The notes: a model not told the origin generated them from the sequence alone. A DNA stretch of 64,000 nt from Candidatus Tisiphia endosymbiont of Dioctria linearis (GCF_964026545.1 NZ_OZ032156.1:558001-622000); one strand, 5' to 3'. Positions 30,776-41,867 are shown, counted from the stretch's first letter. Translations and numbers: made by a program.

Positions 30776-32077
30776 CTAGTTTTTTAATTTCATTTTTTTT
30801 ATTAACCCCTCATATCTACTGCTAAATAAATGAGTTTGAATTTGGGCAAATGTATCTAGAACAACATTAACAACAATTAAAAAACTTGTTCCCCCTAAAG
30901 AAAAAGATACAGAATATTTATTCATTAACATTTCAGGAACTATACATATAAAACTTAGATATATACCACCTATGACAGTTAATCTAGTTAGCAAATAATC
31001 AAAATATTCCGAAGTATTTTTACCAGGTCTTTTTCCAGGAATATATGCCCCATATTTCCTCAAATTATTTGCTGTTTCTTCTGAATTAAAAACTATTGCT
31101 GTATAAAAAAAGCTAAAAAACATTATCAATGCAACATACAGCAAAATATATAGAGGTTTTCCATGCCCTAAATGGAAAGTTACTAAATTCATAATTTCCG
31201 AATTATTGCTAGAAAAATTAGCTATTGTTACCGGAAACAATAAAATTGTACTAGCAAATATTGGCGGTATTACCCCAGCAGTATTAAGCTTAAGGGGCAT
31301 ATGAGTTGAATCACCACCATAAATCTTATTACCAACCTGTCTTTTTGGATATTGTACCAAAACTTTCCTTTGAGCCTTCTCAAAGAAAACTATCATGGCT
31401 ATAATTAAAATAACTCCTAAACAAATAGCCATCACCACGATAGGAGACAATCCTCCACTTCTTGACAACTCAAACATACTTATAATAGCACTTGGTACTC
31501 CAGATACTATACCTATAAATATAATCAATGAGGAGCCATTACCAATACCTCTACCAGTAATCTGTTCACCAAGCCACATTAAGAACATAGTACCTACAAC
31601 TAAGGTGATAACAGTAGTAACCTTGAAAAAAAGCCCAGGTATAATCACTACAGGTCCAACATTAGTTACAACATGTTCCAAACTTATTGCCACACCATAC
31701 GCCTGAAAAGAAGCTAATAAAACAGTTAAATATCTAGATAACTGATTGATTTTTCTTTTACCAGCCTCACCTTCTTTTTTTAAATTCTCTAACGGCTTAT
31801 AAATTATTGACATCAATTGAATAACAATTGATGCAGTTATATATGGCATAATGGCTAAAGCAAAAATAGACATCCTACTTAAAGAACCACCAGATAGCAT
31901 GTTAAACATACCAAGTAAACCAGATTGATTTTGTTCAGCCACACTGCTCAACGCAACCGAATCAATACCCGCTATAGGAATAAATGAACCAAATCTACAT
32001 ATTATAAGAGCTAGAATAGTAAAAATAACTCTATTAGCTAAGTCTTTATTAGATTTTTGTGTGGATTTTAAGCTCAT
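30776..32077 (-). CDS. secY: Protein translocase subunit SecY
   Basis: SecY forms the channel of the Sec translocon in the inner membrane. The 433 residues contain about ten hydrophobic segments. Diagnostic stretches are ALGIMPYI-like [45 protein letters not shown] with LPLKLN-like [16 protein letters not shown], and [17 protein letters not shown]. It follows rplO with 3 bases between, the normal spc-operon order. A gap of 116 bases separates it from adk. Confidence 0.98.
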   Translation of the reverse strand: MSLKSTQKSNKDLANRVIFTILALIICRFGSFIPIAGIDSVALSSVAEQNQSGLLGMFNMLSGGSLSRMSIFALAIMPYITASIVIQLMSIIYKPLENLKKEGEAGKRKINQLSRYLTVLLASFQAYGVAISLEHVVTNVGPVVIIPGLFFKVTTVITLVVGTMFLMWLGEQITGRGIGNGSSLIIFIGIVSGVPSAIISMFELSRSGGLSPIVVMAICLGVILIIAMIVFFEKAQRKVLVQYPKRQVGNKIYGGDSTHMPLKLNTAGVIPPIFASTILLFPVTIANFSSNNSEIMNLVTFHLGHGKPLYILLYVALIMFFSFFYTAIVFNSEETANNLRKYGAYIPGKRPGKNTSEYFDYLLTRLTVIGGIYLSFICIVPEMLMNKYSVSFSLGGTSFLIVVNVVLDTFAQIQTHLFSSRYEGLIKKMKLKN

Positions 32078-32080
32078 AAA

Positions 32081-32536
32081 TTACAATATTTGACCACCAA
32101 CTTGCTCAATTATCTTTTTAGCAGATGCCGAATAAGCATCTAATTGAAACGATAAGGGACTATTAAATTCACTGCTGCTAACAGATAATAATTTAACCAA
32201 CAACTTACTATTCTTAATTAACCCTACTTCAACTAACTTATCTTTTGTGATAACTTCCGTTGAATTCAAATGACTTTCTGATATTAAAAATTCTATATCA
32301 GCAATATTCACTACATTATATTTCTTAGAACTAGGACAATTAAACCCTCTCTTTGGCAATCTTTTAATCATTGGCATCTGCCCGCCTTCAAAACCCTTGA
32401 TAGCTACACCAGATCTAGATTTTTGACCCTTAACACCTCTACCGCATGTTTTGCCTTTACCGCACCCAATACCGCGTCCTACCCTTTTTTTATCTCTCTT
32501 GGCACCAAAATTGTTAGATAACTCATTTAACTTCAT
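32081..32536 (-). CDS. rplO: 50S ribosomal protein L15
   Basis: L15 is a late-assembling 23S rRNA-binding protein. The 151-residue product begins [20 protein letters not shown], followed by the basic glycine-rich [20 protein letters not shown], and [19 protein letters not shown]. It is placed between rpmD (10 bases) and secY (3 bases). Confidence 0.97.
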   Translation of the reverse strand: MKLNELSNNFGAKRDKKRVGRGIGCGKGKTCGRGVKGQKSRSGVAIKGFEGGQMPMIKRLPKRGFNCPSSKKYNVVNIADIEFLISESHLNSTEVITKDKLVEVGLIKNSKLLVKLLSVSSSEFNSPLSFQLDAYSASAKKIIEQVGGQIL

Positions 32537-32546
32537 TTTATAAACT

Positions 32547-32756
32547 CTAATTTATATTTTCTACTTTTAATAAATGTTGTACCTTTCTGATCATCCCTCT
32601 AATAGAGCTTGTATCTTTTAAAATAACAGATTTATGCATTTTATTTAAACCCAAGCCTATCAAGGTTTCTTCTTGATCATATTTACGACCTATAATACTA
32701 CCAATTTGGGTAACTTTAACTTTTGCATCATTCATTTTTTCTTTATCACTATTCAT
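32547..32756 (-). CDS. rpmD: 50S ribosomal protein L30
   Basis: L30 is a small large-subunit protein. The 69 residues include [35 protein letters not shown] and [15 protein letters not shown], the expected pattern. An internal Met at residue 8 (MNDAKVKV) is a possible alternative start. The gap to rpsE upstream is 276 bases rather than the usual few, and contains repeat DNA. Confidence 0.93.
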   Translation of the reverse strand: MNSDKEKMNDAKVKVTQIGSIIGRKYDQEETLIGLGLNKMHKSVILKDTSSIRGMIRKVQHLLKVENIN

Positions 32757-33032
32757 AGATTTCTACAACCCAATTATTACTTATAACATTACTTTAACAA
32801 GAAACTATAGCTATAGTCAATTGATGGAAAATTGGTGACGTCATCACTCACCGCTCACCTATTACTTTAGGCATAGAGTTTCGCAGGAGGTCTAATGCTT
32901 CCTGCCACTAAAATAACTCACTCTAAGTGACTCCTCACTAATAGCCCAGTTTGATTCGCCTCATCCCAGATTTCACTGGTCTTTCACAATGGCGATATCT
33001 TTTTATCAGCCCCCTAAAGAATATAGCTCAAA
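32757..33032. repeat. Repeat-filled insertion between rpsE and rpmD
   Basis: At 32811 it has CTATAGTCAATTGATG followed by TTGGTGACGTCATCACTCAC, which matches the inverted end and inner part of family C (44498-44606). At 32882, GCAGGAGGTCTAATG matches an end of family A. At 32928, GTGACTCCTCACTAATAG recalls family D. These are nested, partly deleted repeat copies in a place that is normally almost without spacer. Confidence 0.7.
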
Positions 33033-33575
33033 TTATTCTGATATTACTTCTTGTTGCCCTTTTATAGACTGAGTCGATATCTCATTTAAGTTCTTCCCTC
33101 TCCTTTCAGCAATATTCTTGGGAGAAGAAAGTTGAGATAACGCATCAAAAGTCGCAGCAATCATTGCATATACATTACTAGACCCTAAAGATTTAGCAAC
33201 AATATCATGAACTCCTAAAGAATCAAAAATAGCCCTCATAGCACCACCAGCAATAACGCCAGTACCCGCCTTGGCTCTTCTTAAAATGACTTTTGCTGCT
33301 CCACTTTTACCAATAACATCATGGTGAATGGTTCTACTCTGATAAAGAGGAACCCTAATCATATCTTTCCTTGCTTCTTGGGTAGCCTTAGCTCTAGCCT
33401 CTGTTACCTCTTTCGCCTTACCATGACCATAACCGACCTTACCGGATTTGTCACCAGCTACAATACAAGCAGAAAAAGAGAATTTTCTTCCACCTTTTAC
33501 TACTTTAGTAACTCTGTTTACATCCACCAAAGTTTCGGTTAATGCTTCACCCATATTTTTTTTAGCTTTAGCCAT
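33033..33575 (-). CDS. rpsE: 30S ribosomal protein S5
   Basis: S5 contributes to decoding accuracy at the mRNA entry side. The 180 residues contain the S5 double-stranded-RNA-binding part [20 protein letters not shown] and [21 protein letters not shown]. The C-terminal part has [20 protein letters not shown]. It is longer at the end than E. coli S5, ending KGQQEVISE, as in relatives. It follows rplR by 15 bases. Confidence 0.97.
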   Translation of the reverse strand: MAKAKKNMGEALTETLVDVNRVTKVVKGGRKFSFSACIVAGDKSGKVGYGHGKAKEVTEARAKATQEARKDMIRVPLYQSRTIHHDVIGKSGAAKVILRRAKAGTGVIAGGAMRAIFDSLGVHDIVAKSLGSSNVYAMIAATFDALSQLSSPKNIAERRGKNLNEISTQSIKGQQEVISE

Positions 33576-33590
33576 TTCTTAAACCTAAAA

Positions 33591-33947
33591 TTAGAAATTC
33601 ATTTTTTTTCTTGCTGCATCAGCCAATGCCTTAACAACACCATGATATTTATAACCACCCTTATCAAATACAACTTCTTGTACTCCTTTAAGCGAGGCTC
33701 TTTCCCCTATCAACTCACCTACTTTTGTGGCTATACCAACATTACAGTTGGATTTTTTTAACTGTCTAATTTCTTTATCCAAGGTTGAAGCAGAAGCAAT
33801 AGTTATTGACTGTTTATCATCTATAACTTGTGCATATATATGCTTTCCAGATTTAAAAATAGACAACCTGATTCTGTTTGATACCTTTGATATTTTAGAC
33901 CTTACTCTAGCCTTTCTTATATCAAACTTTAATTTTGAACTACGCAT
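33591..33947 (-). CDS. rplR: 50S ribosomal protein L18
   Basis: L18 binds 5S rRNA and anchors it in the central protuberance. The 118 residues include RIRLSIFKSGKHIYAQVIDD, TKVGELIGERASLKGV and the end DKGGYKYHGVVKALADAARK. It lies 15 bases after rplF in the same direction. Confidence 0.97.
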   Translation of the reverse strand: MRSSKLKFDIRKARVRSKISKVSNRIRLSIFKSGKHIYAQVIDDKQSITIASASTLDKEIRQLKKSNCNVGIATKVGELIGERASLKGVQEVVFDKGGYKYHGVVKALADAARKKMNF

Positions 33948-33962
33948 ATTAACTCTTAAATT

Positions 33963-34496
33963 TTAGTTTTTCTTCCCTTCTTTCCTTTGAACATATTGAC
34001 CTTTACGCTTAATACCTTTGCCCTTATATGGCTCAGGCGGTCTCTGTTTTATAATAATTGAGATAAACTGCCCCAATTTTTCTTTATCAACACTTTCTAA
34101 TATAATCTGATTTTGTTTAGGAGCGGTAACTTTTATATTTTGAGGTATTTCTATTTTAGTATTATGACTTTTAGCAAGCATCAAGTTTAAATATTTATCC
34201 TTTACCAAAGCCTTATAACCAACACCATTTACTTCCAACTCTTCTGTAAAACCTTCACTAACACCTTTCATCATACCATTTATTATACTTCGTGCCGTAC
34301 CCCACATAGACCTAGCACTTTTAGTCTCTGCTAATGGTTTAACAACAAGCTGATTATCTTGCAATGAAATTGCTATACTCCCTGCAAAAGTCTTTGATAA
34401 TTCTCCCTTAGGACCGACAACATTGACTTTCAACCCATCAAGCTCAACTTTTACCCCTTCAGGTATAGGGACTGGCAATTTTCCAACACGTGACAT
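33963..34496 (-). CDS. rplF: 50S ribosomal protein L6
   Basis: L6 sits near the GTPase-associated centre of the large subunit. The 177-residue product starts [20 protein letters not shown], has [20 protein letters not shown] in the middle, and ends with the conserved [20 protein letters not shown]. It follows rpsH by 9 bases. Confidence 0.98.
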   Translation of the reverse strand: MSRVGKLPVPIPEGVKVELDGLKVNVVGPKGELSKTFAGSIAISLQDNQLVVKPLAETKSARSMWGTARSIINGMMKGVSEGFTEELEVNGVGYKALVKDKYLNLMLAKSHNTKIEIPQNIKVTAPKQNQIILESVDKEKLGQFISIIIKQRPPEPYKGKGIKRKGQYVQRKEGKKN

Positions 34497-34505
34497 TTTT
34501 ATACC

Positions 34506-34904
34506 TTAAAACACTTTACAAATTACTTCACCGCCAATCTTTTGGCTATGTGCTTCTCTATCAGATAACACGCCTCTAGAAGTAGAAAGAATATAAATAC
34601 CCATATTGTTATAATATCCTTTTAATTTATCAATGGAAGAATAAATCCTCTTACCTGGTTTTGAAACTCTATTTATTTCACATATAGCAGGTTTTCCATT
34701 AACAGAATATTTTAAATCCACCTCAATGTGACTTATATTATCATTCTTAACAACTACATATTCTTTGATATAACCTTCTTTTTTTAAAACATCCAAAATG
34801 GCACATTTTATTTTTGAAGAAGGTAGAGATATACTCATCAATTTACTTTTTTGACCATTTCTAATTCTAGTCAACATATCTGCTATATTATCTGTCATTG
34901 ACAT
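34506..34904 (-). CDS. rpsH: 30S ribosomal protein S8
   Basis: S8 is a primary 16S rRNA-binding protein; in E. coli it also represses its own operon, but no such target can be shown here. The 132 residues include [38 protein letters not shown] and the C-terminal [20 protein letters not shown]. It lies 17 bases after rpsN. Confidence 0.98.
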   Translation of the reverse strand: MSMTDNIADMLTRIRNGQKSKLMSISLPSSKIKCAILDVLKKEGYIKEYVVVKNDNISHIEVDLKYSVNGKPAICEINRVSKPGKRIYSSIDKLKGYYNNMGIYILSTSRGVLSDREAHSQKIGGEVICKVF

Positions 34905-34921
34905 ACGATAAACCTATTATT

Positions 34922-35227
34922 TTACCAACTTGCTTTAATTAAACCAGGAACCAATCCTTTACTACCAAGCTCTCTCAGCTTATTTCGTGATAAACCAAAT
35001 TTACTATACACTCCTCTTGGACGCCCAGTCAGTTCACACCTATTTCGAACTCTACTCATAGCTGAATTCCTAGGTAACTTAGCCAGAATCATCACTAGCG
35101 AAAATCTCTCTTCTAAAGATAAAGTTTTGTCGTAAATCTTGTCTTTTAACTTAGCACGCTTATTATACAAACTTTGTGCCATCTTTCTTCTTCTATTATT
35201 CTTTTTTATAGAACTTACTTTAGCCAT
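34922..35227 (-). CDS. rpsN: 30S ribosomal protein S14
   Basis: S14 helps assemble the head of the small subunit. The 101 residues form the long, zinc-free type: only one cysteine in [20 protein letters not shown], and the end [18 protein letters not shown]. It lies 16 bases after rplE. Confidence 0.97.
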   Translation of the reverse strand: MAKVSSIKKNNRRRKMAQSLYNKRAKLKDKIYDKTLSLEERFSLVMILAKLPRNSAMSRVRNRCELTGRPRGVYSKFGLSRNKLRELGSKGLVPGLIKASW

Positions 35228-35243
35228 CTTCTTTCTTCAAAAA

Positions 35244-35786
35244 TTAATTATAAAAAGGCAAATTAAAGCCTGAAAGTAATAATTTACCTTCTTCATTATT
35301 CGTAGCACTTGTAACAATCGTGATATCCATACCACGAATTACATCTATCTTATCGTAATTAATCTCTGGAAAAACAATCTGTTCTTTTATACCAAAAGTA
35401 AAATTACCTCTACCATCAAAACTTTTACTTGAAAAGCCTCTAAACTCTTTTATACGTGGTAGAGCAACAAGTACTAGCCTTTCGAGAAAATCATACATTC
35501 TATCTTTACGCAAAGTAACTTTGCAACCAACTTTCATACCTTCACGAAGTTTAAAAGTAGCAATAGACTTCTTTGCCTCAGTTACCAAAGGCTTTTGCCC
35601 TGAAATTAAAGTTAGATCATTAACAGCATGATTAATTATCTTAGAATCAGCAACCGTTTCACCAACTCCCATATTAACAACAATTTTTATAACCTTAGGT
35701 ATCTGATGTTTATTATCATAGGCAAACTTTTTTTGTAAGCTTGGGATAATCTCTTTACCGTATAAATCTTTAAACCTGAACAACAT
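35244..35786 (-). CDS. rplE: 50S ribosomal protein L5
   Basis: L5 binds 5S rRNA and contacts P-site tRNA. The 180 residues include [52 protein letters not shown] and the end [20 protein letters not shown]. Its ATG overlaps the TAA of rplX by one base (TAATG), suggesting coupled translation. Confidence 0.98.
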   Translation of the reverse strand: MLFRFKDLYGKEIIPSLQKKFAYDNKHQIPKVIKIVVNMGVGETVADSKIINHAVNDLTLISGQKPLVTEAKKSIATFKLREGMKVGCKVTLRKDRMYDFLERLVLVALPRIKEFRGFSSKSFDGRGNFTFGIKEQIVFPEINYDKIDVIRGMDITIVTSATNNEEGKLLLSGFNLPFYN

Positions 35787-36115
35787 TACTTACCTTCCTT
35801 ACTGATAATTTCACCAGACTTCTTAGCTACTCTTACTTTAGAACCATCATCTAGAAATTTAAAAGCAATTTTTGTACCAGTACCTGTCTTAGGGTCTACA
35901 TGAGCAACATTGGATATATGTATTGATAATTCCTTTGACACTATGCCACCTTCACTTGTTTTACTTGGCTTAACATGCTTGCGAGCAATATTTACCCCTG
36001 AAACAATGGCTCTATTCTGTTCTGGGAAAACTTTTAACACTTTACCCTTTTTTCCCTTATTTTTTCCGGTGATAACAATAACTTCATCACCTTTCTTGAT
36101 TTTTAACTTAACCAT
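35786..36115 (-). CDS. rplX: 50S ribosomal protein L24
   Basis: L24 is an assembly-initiating 23S rRNA-binding protein. The 109 residues have the KOW motif in [20 protein letters not shown] and then [20 protein letters not shown]. Its start overlaps the rplN stop by one base and its stop overlaps the rplE start by one base. Confidence 0.97.
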   Translation of the reverse strand: MVKLKIKKGDEVIVITGKNKGKKGKVLKVFPEQNRAIVSGVNIARKHVKPSKTSEGGIVSKELSIHISNVAHVDPKTGTGTKIAFKFLDDGSKVRVAKKSGEIISKEGK

Positions 36116-36483
36116 TACAACACCTCCTCTGCCAGCGACATAATCTTAACGAATTTTTTTGCCCTTAATTCTCTAGTTACAGGACCAAAAACCCTCGTAC
36201 CTATTGGATCTCCCTGCTTATTTAAAAGCACTGCTGCATTGGAATCAAACTTAATTGTACTACCATCTGCCCTTCTAACACCCTTTTTTGTTCTAACAAT
36301 TAGAGCTCTATGTACGTCACCTTTTTTTACTTTTCCGCTTGGCAACGCCTCTTTTATAGATACTACAATAACATCCCCAAGGGCTGCTATCATGTGATGT
36401 GAACCACCAAGCACTTTGATACACATAATTTTTTTAGCACCAGAGTTATCCGCAACATCTAAGATGCTCTGCATCTGAATCAT
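36115..36483 (-). CDS. rplN: 50S ribosomal protein L14
   Basis: L14 lies at the subunit interface. The 122 residues are highly conserved: [40 protein letters not shown] and the end IMSLAEEVL. The spacer to rpsQ upstream is 305 bases, where only a few bases are usual, so rplN may need its own promoter or a long read-through. Confidence 0.98.
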   Translation of the reverse strand: MIQMQSILDVADNSGAKKIMCIKVLGGSHHMIAALGDVIVVSIKEALPSGKVKKGDVHRALIVRTKKGVRRADGSTIKFDSNAAVLLNKQGDPIGTRVFGPVTRELRAKKFVKIMSLAEEVL

Positions 36484-36788
36484 AACTTACTTCCACTTGA
36501 GAATTTAATAACGCAACAAAATAAACAACCTAAATAACAAAGTCAAAGAATAAAACTCATCATTCTCCAACTTGTACCAGAATATACTTAAATGATCTGG
36601 AAAATTGGATTTGAAAATGAGAAGTGAACACACACAACGTACATGAGATACGTGAATATGCGAGTCCTTGATATTTCCAAAAAGCAATTCTTCAAATCAT
36701 TTTAGTATAGTTTCTAATAAGTAGGTTTACAACATTTCTACTAAGAAAAAACCGCAACAGACAAAAAACTGCACGGTAAAATCTATCA
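36484..36788. other. 305-base insertion between rpsQ and rplN, probable palindromic repeat
   Basis: This stretch lies where S17 and L14 genes are normally adjacent. It holds GGATTTGAAAATGAGAAGTG and, further on, CAATTCTTCAAATCATTTTA, whose ATTTGAA/TTCAAAT ends are inverted around a central part with ACGTACATGAGATACGTG, itself an imperfect palindrome. It resembles a Rickettsia palindromic element, but it does not match families A, C or D of this window. A 60-codon open frame over it has no protein-like pattern. Confidence 0.5.
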
Positions 36789-37034
36789 TTAAAGTGATAC
36801 ATTAACATCCCCTAACACCACCCAAGACTTAGTCTTAGATATAGGGCGACTTTCAACTATACTAACTTTATCACCATCCTTATACATATTTTCTGGATCA
36901 TGAGCAGCGTATTTCTTAGAAACTTTTACAATTTTTTTATACATAGGATGCTTAAACCTACGTTCCACTTTAACTGTAATAGTTTTATCGGTTTTTGAAC
37001 TCACAACAACGCCCTGCAACACTCTTCTCGGCAT
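36789..37034 (-). CDS. rpsQ: 30S ribosomal protein S17
   Basis: S17 is a primary 16S rRNA-binding protein. The 81 residues include [36 protein letters not shown] and [20 protein letters not shown]. It follows rpmC by 4 bases. Confidence 0.97.
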   Translation of the reverse strand: MPRRVLQGVVVSSKTDKTITVKVERRFKHPMYKKIVKVSKKYAAHDPENMYKDGDKVSIVESRPISKTKSWVVLGDVNVSL

Positions 37035-37038
37035 TTTT

Positions 37039-37251
37039 CTATTCTCCAGTTTTTGATCTTATAGTTAGCTCTGTATTAATACGAGCTATTGTTTTTTTTA
37101 CAAAAGAAAACCTACTCGTATTTTCTAGTTCACCTAACGTCCTTTGAAACCTTAGATTAAAAAGCTCTTTTTTAAACAAAATTCTCTTTTTGTGAAGTTC
37201 TTCCATAGTTTGCCCAACTAACTCCTTTGCTGATAGCCCCAAATTACTCAT
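37039..37251 (-). CDS. rpmC: 50S ribosomal protein L29
   Basis: L29 is a small helical protein at the tunnel exit where SRP and trigger factor dock. The 70 residues include [19 protein letters not shown] and [15 protein letters not shown]. Its start overlaps the rplP stop by 8 bases. Confidence 0.95.
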   Translation of the reverse strand: MSNLGLSAKELVGQTMEELHKKRILFKKELFNLRFQRTLGELENTSRFSFVKKTIARINTELTIRSKTGE

Positions 37252-37654
37252 AACGCCTCACTATCCTTGTTCTTACAGGCAATTTGGCACTGGCAAGCTC
37301 AAGTGCCCTAGTAGCTACATCATCTGTAACCCCTTCAACTTCAAACATAATTCTGCCAGGCGATACCCTTACTGCAAAAAATTCAGTAGAGCCTTTCCCT
37401 TTACCCATTCTAACTTCTGCAGGCTTTTTTGATACAGGTAAATCAGGAAAAATTTTAATCCATAACCTCCCCTGTCTTTTCATACAACGAACAGCTGCCT
37501 TTCTTGCTGCCTCTATTTGCCTTGCAGTAACCCTTAAACCATCTAACGATTTCAAGCCAAAAGAACCAAAAGCTAGCATGGTACCAGATTTTGCCTTTGA
37601 GGAGACCCTCCCCTTATGGGCTTTTCTAAATTTTTGTTTTTTTGGAGCTAACAT
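37244..37654 (-). CDS. rplP: 50S ribosomal protein L16
   Basis: L16 contacts A-site tRNA and is needed late in assembly. The 136 residues include [29 protein letters not shown] [20 protein letters not shown], and [20 protein letters not shown]. It lies 15 bases after rpsC and overlaps rpmC. Confidence 0.98.
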   Translation of the reverse strand: MLAPKKQKFRKAHKGRVSSKAKSGTMLAFGSFGLKSLDGLRVTARQIEAARKAAVRCMKRQGRLWIKIFPDLPVSKKPAEVRMGKGKGSTEFFAVRVSPGRIMFEVEGVTDDVATRALELASAKLPVRTRIVRRYE

Positions 37655-37669
37655 TATCTTACTTCAAAA

Positions 37670-38326
37670 TTAATTATGTTTCTTTCTATTTTCCACATGA
37701 TCACCCCTATAGACCCAAACCTTTATACCTATAACTCCATAAGTTGTCATAGCTTCAGCAGTTGCATAGTCAATATCAGCTCTCAAAGTATGCAAAGGCA
37801 CTCTACCTTCTCTATACCACTCTGTTCTTGCTATTTCAGCTCCAGCCAAACGACCAGAACAAGCCACTTTTATACCTAACCCCCCTTGCTTAAAGCAAGC
37901 TTGGATAGCGGTTTTCATAGCTTTTCTAAAAGACACTCTTTTTTCAAGCTGCACAGCAATCGTTTGAGCAATAATACCAGCGTCTATATTAGGTTTCTTT
38001 ACTTCATGTATGTTAATATATATTTCTTCTAAACCAGTAATTTTCTGGACATGTTTTTTTAATTTATCAATGTCGTTACCACTTTTACCTATAATAACAC
38101 CAGGCTTTTTAGCAAAAATATTAATTATAACACTTTTATTAGAAGGTCTTTCTATTAATACTCTACTAACTTGTGCTTGCATATAGTTTTTATTAATCAG
38201 ATTTCTAACCTCTAAATCTTGAATAAAAAGAACTTTATACTGCTTTTCAGCATATAACACCGAGTCCCAACCTTTAATTAATGTTGGACCAACTCTAAAG
38301 CCATGCGGATTAACTTTTTGCCCCAT
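37670..38326 (-). CDS. rpsC: 30S ribosomal protein S3
   Basis: S3 helps form the mRNA entry channel and has helicase-like activity with S4. The 218 residues include [20 protein letters not shown], a KH domain with [20 protein letters not shown], and the C-terminal [20 protein letters not shown]. It follows rplV by 3 bases. Confidence 0.98.
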   Translation of the reverse strand: MGQKVNPHGFRVGPTLIKGWDSVLYAEKQYKVLFIQDLEVRNLINKNYMQAQVSRVLIERPSNKSVIINIFAKKPGVIIGKSGNDIDKLKKHVQKITGLEEIYINIHEVKKPNIDAGIIAQTIAVQLEKRVSFRKAMKTAIQACFKQGGLGIKVACSGRLAGAEIARTEWYREGRVPLHTLRADIDYATAEAMTTYGVIGIKVWVYRGDHVENRKKHN

Positions 38327-38329
38327 ATT

Positions 38330-38689
38330 TTACTTCCCCTCAACTTCAGTAACTGTAATATATAAATTACTAAAAAATTTATTAATCCTTGCTGCTCTTC
38401 CTTTAGCTCTTGGCATAATTCTTTTCATTACCAATGCCTTACCTACCGTTGCAGAAGTAACAAATAACGCATCAATATCTAGACCAAAGTTATTCTCAGC
38501 ATTAGCAACAGCAGACTGTAAACATTTTTTTACATCTTGAGCAATTCTTTTCGGGGAAAAGGTAAGCTGAACCATAGCTTCCGATACTTTCATATTCCTA
38601 ATAGAAGTTGCAACCAAATTCAATTTTCTTGGACTCACTCTAAGAGACTTAGCAATTGCTGTAGTCGAACCTTTATTCACCTTTACCAT
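38330..38689 (-). CDS. rplV: 50S ribosomal protein L22
   Basis: L22 lines the peptide exit tunnel. The 119 residues include [39 protein letters not shown] and [20 protein letters not shown]. Two bases separate it from rpsS. Confidence 0.97.
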   Translation of the reverse strand: MVKVNKGSTTAIAKSLRVSPRKLNLVATSIRNMKVSEAMVQLTFSPKRIAQDVKKCLQSAVANAENNFGLDIDALFVTSATVGKALVMKRIMPRAKGRAARINKFFSNLYITVTEVEGK

Positions 38690-38691
38690 AT

Positions 38692-38970
38692 TTATTTTCT
38701 CTTAACTTTTTTATCTGCACCATGACCATGGAAAGTTCTAGTTGGAGAAAATGCACCTAATTTTTTGCCAACCATTTCTTCGCTTACAGTAACAGGTATA
38801 AATTTATTTCCATTATGCACAGCAAATGTTATTCCAACAAAAAATGGTAGAATTGTTGACCTCCTAGACCAAGTCTGAATCATTTCTGATTTACCCGAGT
38901 CAATCAACTTTTGTACTTTTTTTATCAGATAACCATCTACAAAAGGTCCTTTCCAAACTGAACGCGCCAT
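38692..38970 (-). CDS. rpsS: 30S ribosomal protein S19
   Basis: S19 binds the head of 16S rRNA with S13. The 92 residues include [40 protein letters not shown] and the end [20 protein letters not shown]. It lies 13 bases after rplB. Confidence 0.98.
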   Translation of the reverse strand: MARSVWKGPFVDGYLIKKVQKLIDSGKSEMIQTWSRRSTILPFFVGITFAVHNGNKFIPVTVSEEMVGKKLGAFSPTRTFHGHGADKKVKRK

Positions 38971-38983
38971 AATTACTACCTAA

Positions 38984-39805
38984 TTATTTTCTTCTCTTAA
39001 TAATAAACTTTGATGTAGACTTATTCTTACGGGTTTTCTTACCCTTAGTTGGGAAGCCCCATGGAGTCACCGGATGACGACCACCAGAAGTTTTTCCCTC
39101 TCCACCACCATGTGGGTGATCAACTGGGTTCATTGCAACACCACGAACATGTGGTCTCCAACCTAACCATCTATTTCTTCCAGCCTTACCCAAATTTGTA
39201 TTTTTTTGATCAGGATTTGAGACAACACCTACCGTAGCTTTACAATCTAACGGCACCAACCTAAATTCTCCAGACCGAAGCTTGATCTGAGCATAACCCG
39301 AATCCTTACCTACTAAATTAACCGAAGTCCCCGCAGATCTTGCAATCTGACCACCTTTGCCAATTTTCATTTCCACATTATGCAAAGTAGTCCCAATAGG
39401 GATAGATTTCAAAGATAAACAATTTCCAACTTTTATGTCAGCATTATCACTTGACACTATTCTGTCTCCTACAACAAGCTTTTGTGGTGCTATAATGTAA
39501 GAATACTCACCATCATCAAATTTAATCAAAGCAATGAAGGAAGTTCTATTAGGATCATACTCTATTCTTTCAACAGTAGCGAATACATCTTGTTTATTTC
39601 TTTTAAAATCAATTATACGATAAAGTCTTTTATGCCCCCCTCCTCTATGCCAAGAAGTGGTTCTACCAAGATTATTTCTACCACCAGTCTTACATAGACC
39701 TTTAGTTAAAGGTTTATGAGGCTTGCCCTTCCAAAGTTCAGATTTGTCAACCTGTATCAATTCTCTAAGAGATGGAGTAACTGGATTAAACTTTTTTAAA
39801 GCCAT
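38984..39805 (-). CDS. rplB: 50S ribosomal protein L2
   Basis: L2 is needed for subunit joining and peptidyl transfer. The 273 residues include [37 protein letters not shown] and the catalytic-region motif [20 protein letters not shown]. The neighbouring rplW ends one base upstream. Confidence 0.98.
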   Translation of the reverse strand: MALKKFNPVTPSLRELIQVDKSELWKGKPHKPLTKGLCKTGGRNNLGRTTSWHRGGGHKRLYRIIDFKRNKQDVFATVERIEYDPNRTSFIALIKFDDGEYSYIIAPQKLVVGDRIVSSDNADIKVGNCLSLKSIPIGTTLHNVEMKIGKGGQIARSAGTSVNLVGKDSGYAQIKLRSGEFRLVPLDCKATVGVVSNPDQKNTNLGKAGRNRWLGWRPHVRGVAMNPVDHPHGGGEGKTSGGRHPVTPWGFPTKGKKTRKNKSTSKFIIKRRK

Positions 39806-39806
39806 C

Positions 39807-40103
39807 TTATTTTATACCCCCAGTAAAATCAATAGTATAATCTTTTTCTAGCGTTACAATGGCTTTCTTTTTATCTGACTGTCTACCATTGACACCCTTG
39901 AATCTTTTCTTCTTACCTTTGACATTCATGATGTTAACCTTTTTAACCTTAACTTCAAAAATTTTCTCAATAGCCATCTTGATAGAAGCCTTCTCAGCAC
40001 TATCAGCAACGTGAAAAGTAAACTTATTTTGTTCAGATAAAATATTGCTCTTCTCAGTGACCACAGGATTCCTAATAAGATCATAATGTTTATAAGATTT
40101 CAC
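39807..40103 (-). CDS. rplW: 50S ribosomal protein L23
   Basis: L23 is at the tunnel exit and is the docking site for trigger factor and SRP. The 98 residues include [40 protein letters not shown] and [15 protein letters not shown]. It overlaps the rplD stop by 4 bases. Confidence 0.97.
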   Translation of the reverse strand: MKSYKHYDLIRNPVVTEKSNILSEQNKFTFHVADSAEKASIKMAIEKIFEVKVKKVNIMNVKGKKKRFKGVNGRQSDKKKAIVTLEKDYTIDFTGGIK

Positions 40104-40723
40104 TTCAACCTCTTTTCTAAAGCATCTACAGCTTCTCTTGATAACAAAACATAATCATGGCGTATTATATCATAAACATTTGTACCAATCTGTGGTACCG
40201 AAATAGTATTTGGAATATTTTGTACCGCCAAAGAAAAATTGCTATCAACCTCATTACCACTAACAATAAAATAACTCTTACCATGAAAATTATTTAATAA
40301 TTTTGCAAGATTAGAAGTTTTTGATTCATCTAATTTTAAAGAATCTAATATTAACAATTTCCCTTCTGTCAATTTTTCTGACAATGCATGTTTTAAACCA
40401 AGTTTTCTAACTTTCTTTGGTAATTTTGTAGCATGACTCCTTACTACTGGACCGTGAGAAACTCCACCGCCCCTCATTTGTACAGACCTTAAAGACCCCT
40501 GCCTTGCATTACCGGTACCTTTTTGTTTAAAAGGTTTTTTTGTAGTACCAGATACTTGCGATACTGTCTTCGTTTGATGTGTACCAGCCATAGCTTTCGC
40601 TCTTTGCCAATCAACAACAAGCTTGATAATATCTTGTCTAACAAAGTCTATGGCAAATACTTCATGATCTAAATCAACCTCACCAACAACTTCATTTTCA
40701 AGATTTAATAATTTAGCTTTCAT
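40100..40723 (-). CDS. rplD: 50S ribosomal protein L4
   Basis: L4 is an early assembly protein that reaches into the exit tunnel; in E. coli it also represses the S10 operon. The 207 residues include VVDWQRAKAMAGTHQTKTVS, KKPFKQKGTGNARQGSLRS and VHGPVVRSHATKLP-like SHGPVVRSHATKLPKKVRKL. It lies 5 bases after rplC. Confidence 0.98.
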   Translation of the reverse strand: MKAKLLNLENEVVGEVDLDHEVFAIDFVRQDIIKLVVDWQRAKAMAGTHQTKTVSQVSGTTKKPFKQKGTGNARQGSLRSVQMRGGGVSHGPVVRSHATKLPKKVRKLGLKHALSEKLTEGKLLILDSLKLDESKTSNLAKLLNNFHGKSYFIVSGNEVDSNFSLAVQNIPNTISVPQIGTNVYDIIRHDYVLLSREAVDALEKRLK

Positions 40724-40728
40724 ATAGT

Positions 40729-41379
40729 TTATCCTGCAGCTGTAATGGTTTTCTTAATAGCATCCTTAATGTAGACATAAGATCCTTTCGAGCCTGGGAC
40801 ATTACCACTAACTATGATTATACCTTTTTCTATATTAGTATCAACTATCTTCAAGTTCTGAATAGTAACTCTTGTACTCCCCATGTGTCCAGCCATTTTC
40901 TTATTCTTAAATACTTTACCAGGGTCTTGTCTACCACCAGTAGAACCATGTGAACGATGAGACACAGATACACCATGTGAAGCTTCAAGCCCTCTAAAAT
41001 TGTGCCTTTTCATACTACCAGCAAAACCTTTACCAATAGTAGTACCTACAACATCTACAAACTGCCCAACAACAAAATGATCAACACGCAATGTAGAACC
41101 TATATCAATGAAAAAAGAAGCAGAAATTCTGAATTCCTTCAATTTTTGTTTTGGTGCAACGTTAGCATTAGCAAATACTTGCCTCATTGGCTTTGTTACT
41201 TTAGATAATTTCTTATCCTTTACCCCAACAACCAAGGCGTTATAACCATCCCTTTCTTGGGTCTTTTGTCCCACTACTTGACAATCTTCAACTTGCAGAA
41301 AAGTAACTGTAGTTCTCTCTCCCTTTTCATTAAAAATTGAACTCATGCCAATTTTTTTAGCGATTAAACCGGTTCTCAT
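40729..41379 (-). CDS. rplC: 50S ribosomal protein L3
   Basis: L3 nucleates large-subunit assembly and approaches the peptidyl transferase centre. The product has [60 protein letters not shown] and [16 protein letters not shown] chose the ATG at 41379, which overlaps the rpsJ stop as TGATG; a GTG one codon upstream is also open. Confidence 0.97.
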   Translation of the reverse strand: MRTGLIAKKIGMSSIFNEKGERTTVTFLQVEDCQVVGQKTQERDGYNALVVGVKDKKLSKVTKPMRQVFANANVAPKQKLKEFRISASFFIDIGSTLRVDHFVVGQFVDVVGTTIGKGFAGSMKRHNFRGLEASHGVSVSHRSHGSTGGRQDPGKVFKNKKMAGHMGSTRVTIQNLKIVDTNIEKGIIIVSGNVPGSKGSYVYIKDAIKKTITAAG

Positions 41380-41702
41380 CACTCAATACTCTCTAACTTA
41401 ATCTCAACATCAACACCAGCAGGCAAATCAACTTTCTTTAAAGCATCAACAGTCTGAGGGGTTGGATAACTTATTATTAAAAGCCTTTTCTGAATTCTAA
41501 TCTCAAATTGCTCCCTTGATTTTTTATTGACATGTGGAGACCTATTAACGGTAAATCTTTCAATTGTCCTTGGAAGCGGAATTGGACCAATTATATCTGC
41601 ACCAGTTCTTTTAACAGCCCCTACTATCTCTCTAGTACCTTGCTCAAGCGAACGGTGATCAAATGACTTTAGACGAATTTTAATTTTTTGATTATTTTTC
41701 AT
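41379..41702 (-). CDS. rpsJ: 30S ribosomal protein S10
   Basis: S10 is in the head of the small subunit and, as NusE, joins antitermination complexes. The 107 residues include [40 protein letters not shown] and the end [15 protein letters not shown]. It is the first gene of the S10-spc-alpha cluster; a terminator-like hairpin separates it from tuf. Confidence 0.98.
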   Translation of the reverse strand: MKNNQKIKIRLKSFDHRSLEQGTREIVGAVKRTGADIIGPIPLPRTIERFTVNRSPHVNKKSREQFEIRIQKRLLIISYPTPQTVDALKKVDLPAGVDVEIKLESIE

Positions 41703-41823
41703 TAACTAAACCTTTTTATAAACAGCCCGACCATCCAAAATACGCTTTTTTAACAGACTTGCTCAAATTTTTTGTAAACATAACTTGAGGCAAGTTCAAT
41801 TAAAAGCATTTTGCCTAGCCATT

Positions 41824-41861
41824 AAAAAATAATCATCCTAAATTATTTCAGAATGATTATT
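41824..41861 (-). terminator. Rho-independent terminator downstream of tuf
   Basis: On the minus strand, just after the tuf stop, AATAATCATTCT pairs with AGGATGATTATT (one mismatch) around a loop of about ten bases. TTTTTT follows. This is a convincing hairpin plus T-run and should end the tRNA-Tyr/tRNA-Gly/tuf transcript before the S10 operon. Confidence 0.75.
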
Positions 41862-41867
41862 TCTATG

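Noticed and set aside
36505..36687. Open frame of 60 codons in the rpsQ-rplN gap
   Set aside because: Composition is not protein-like; the DNA looks like a palindromic element.
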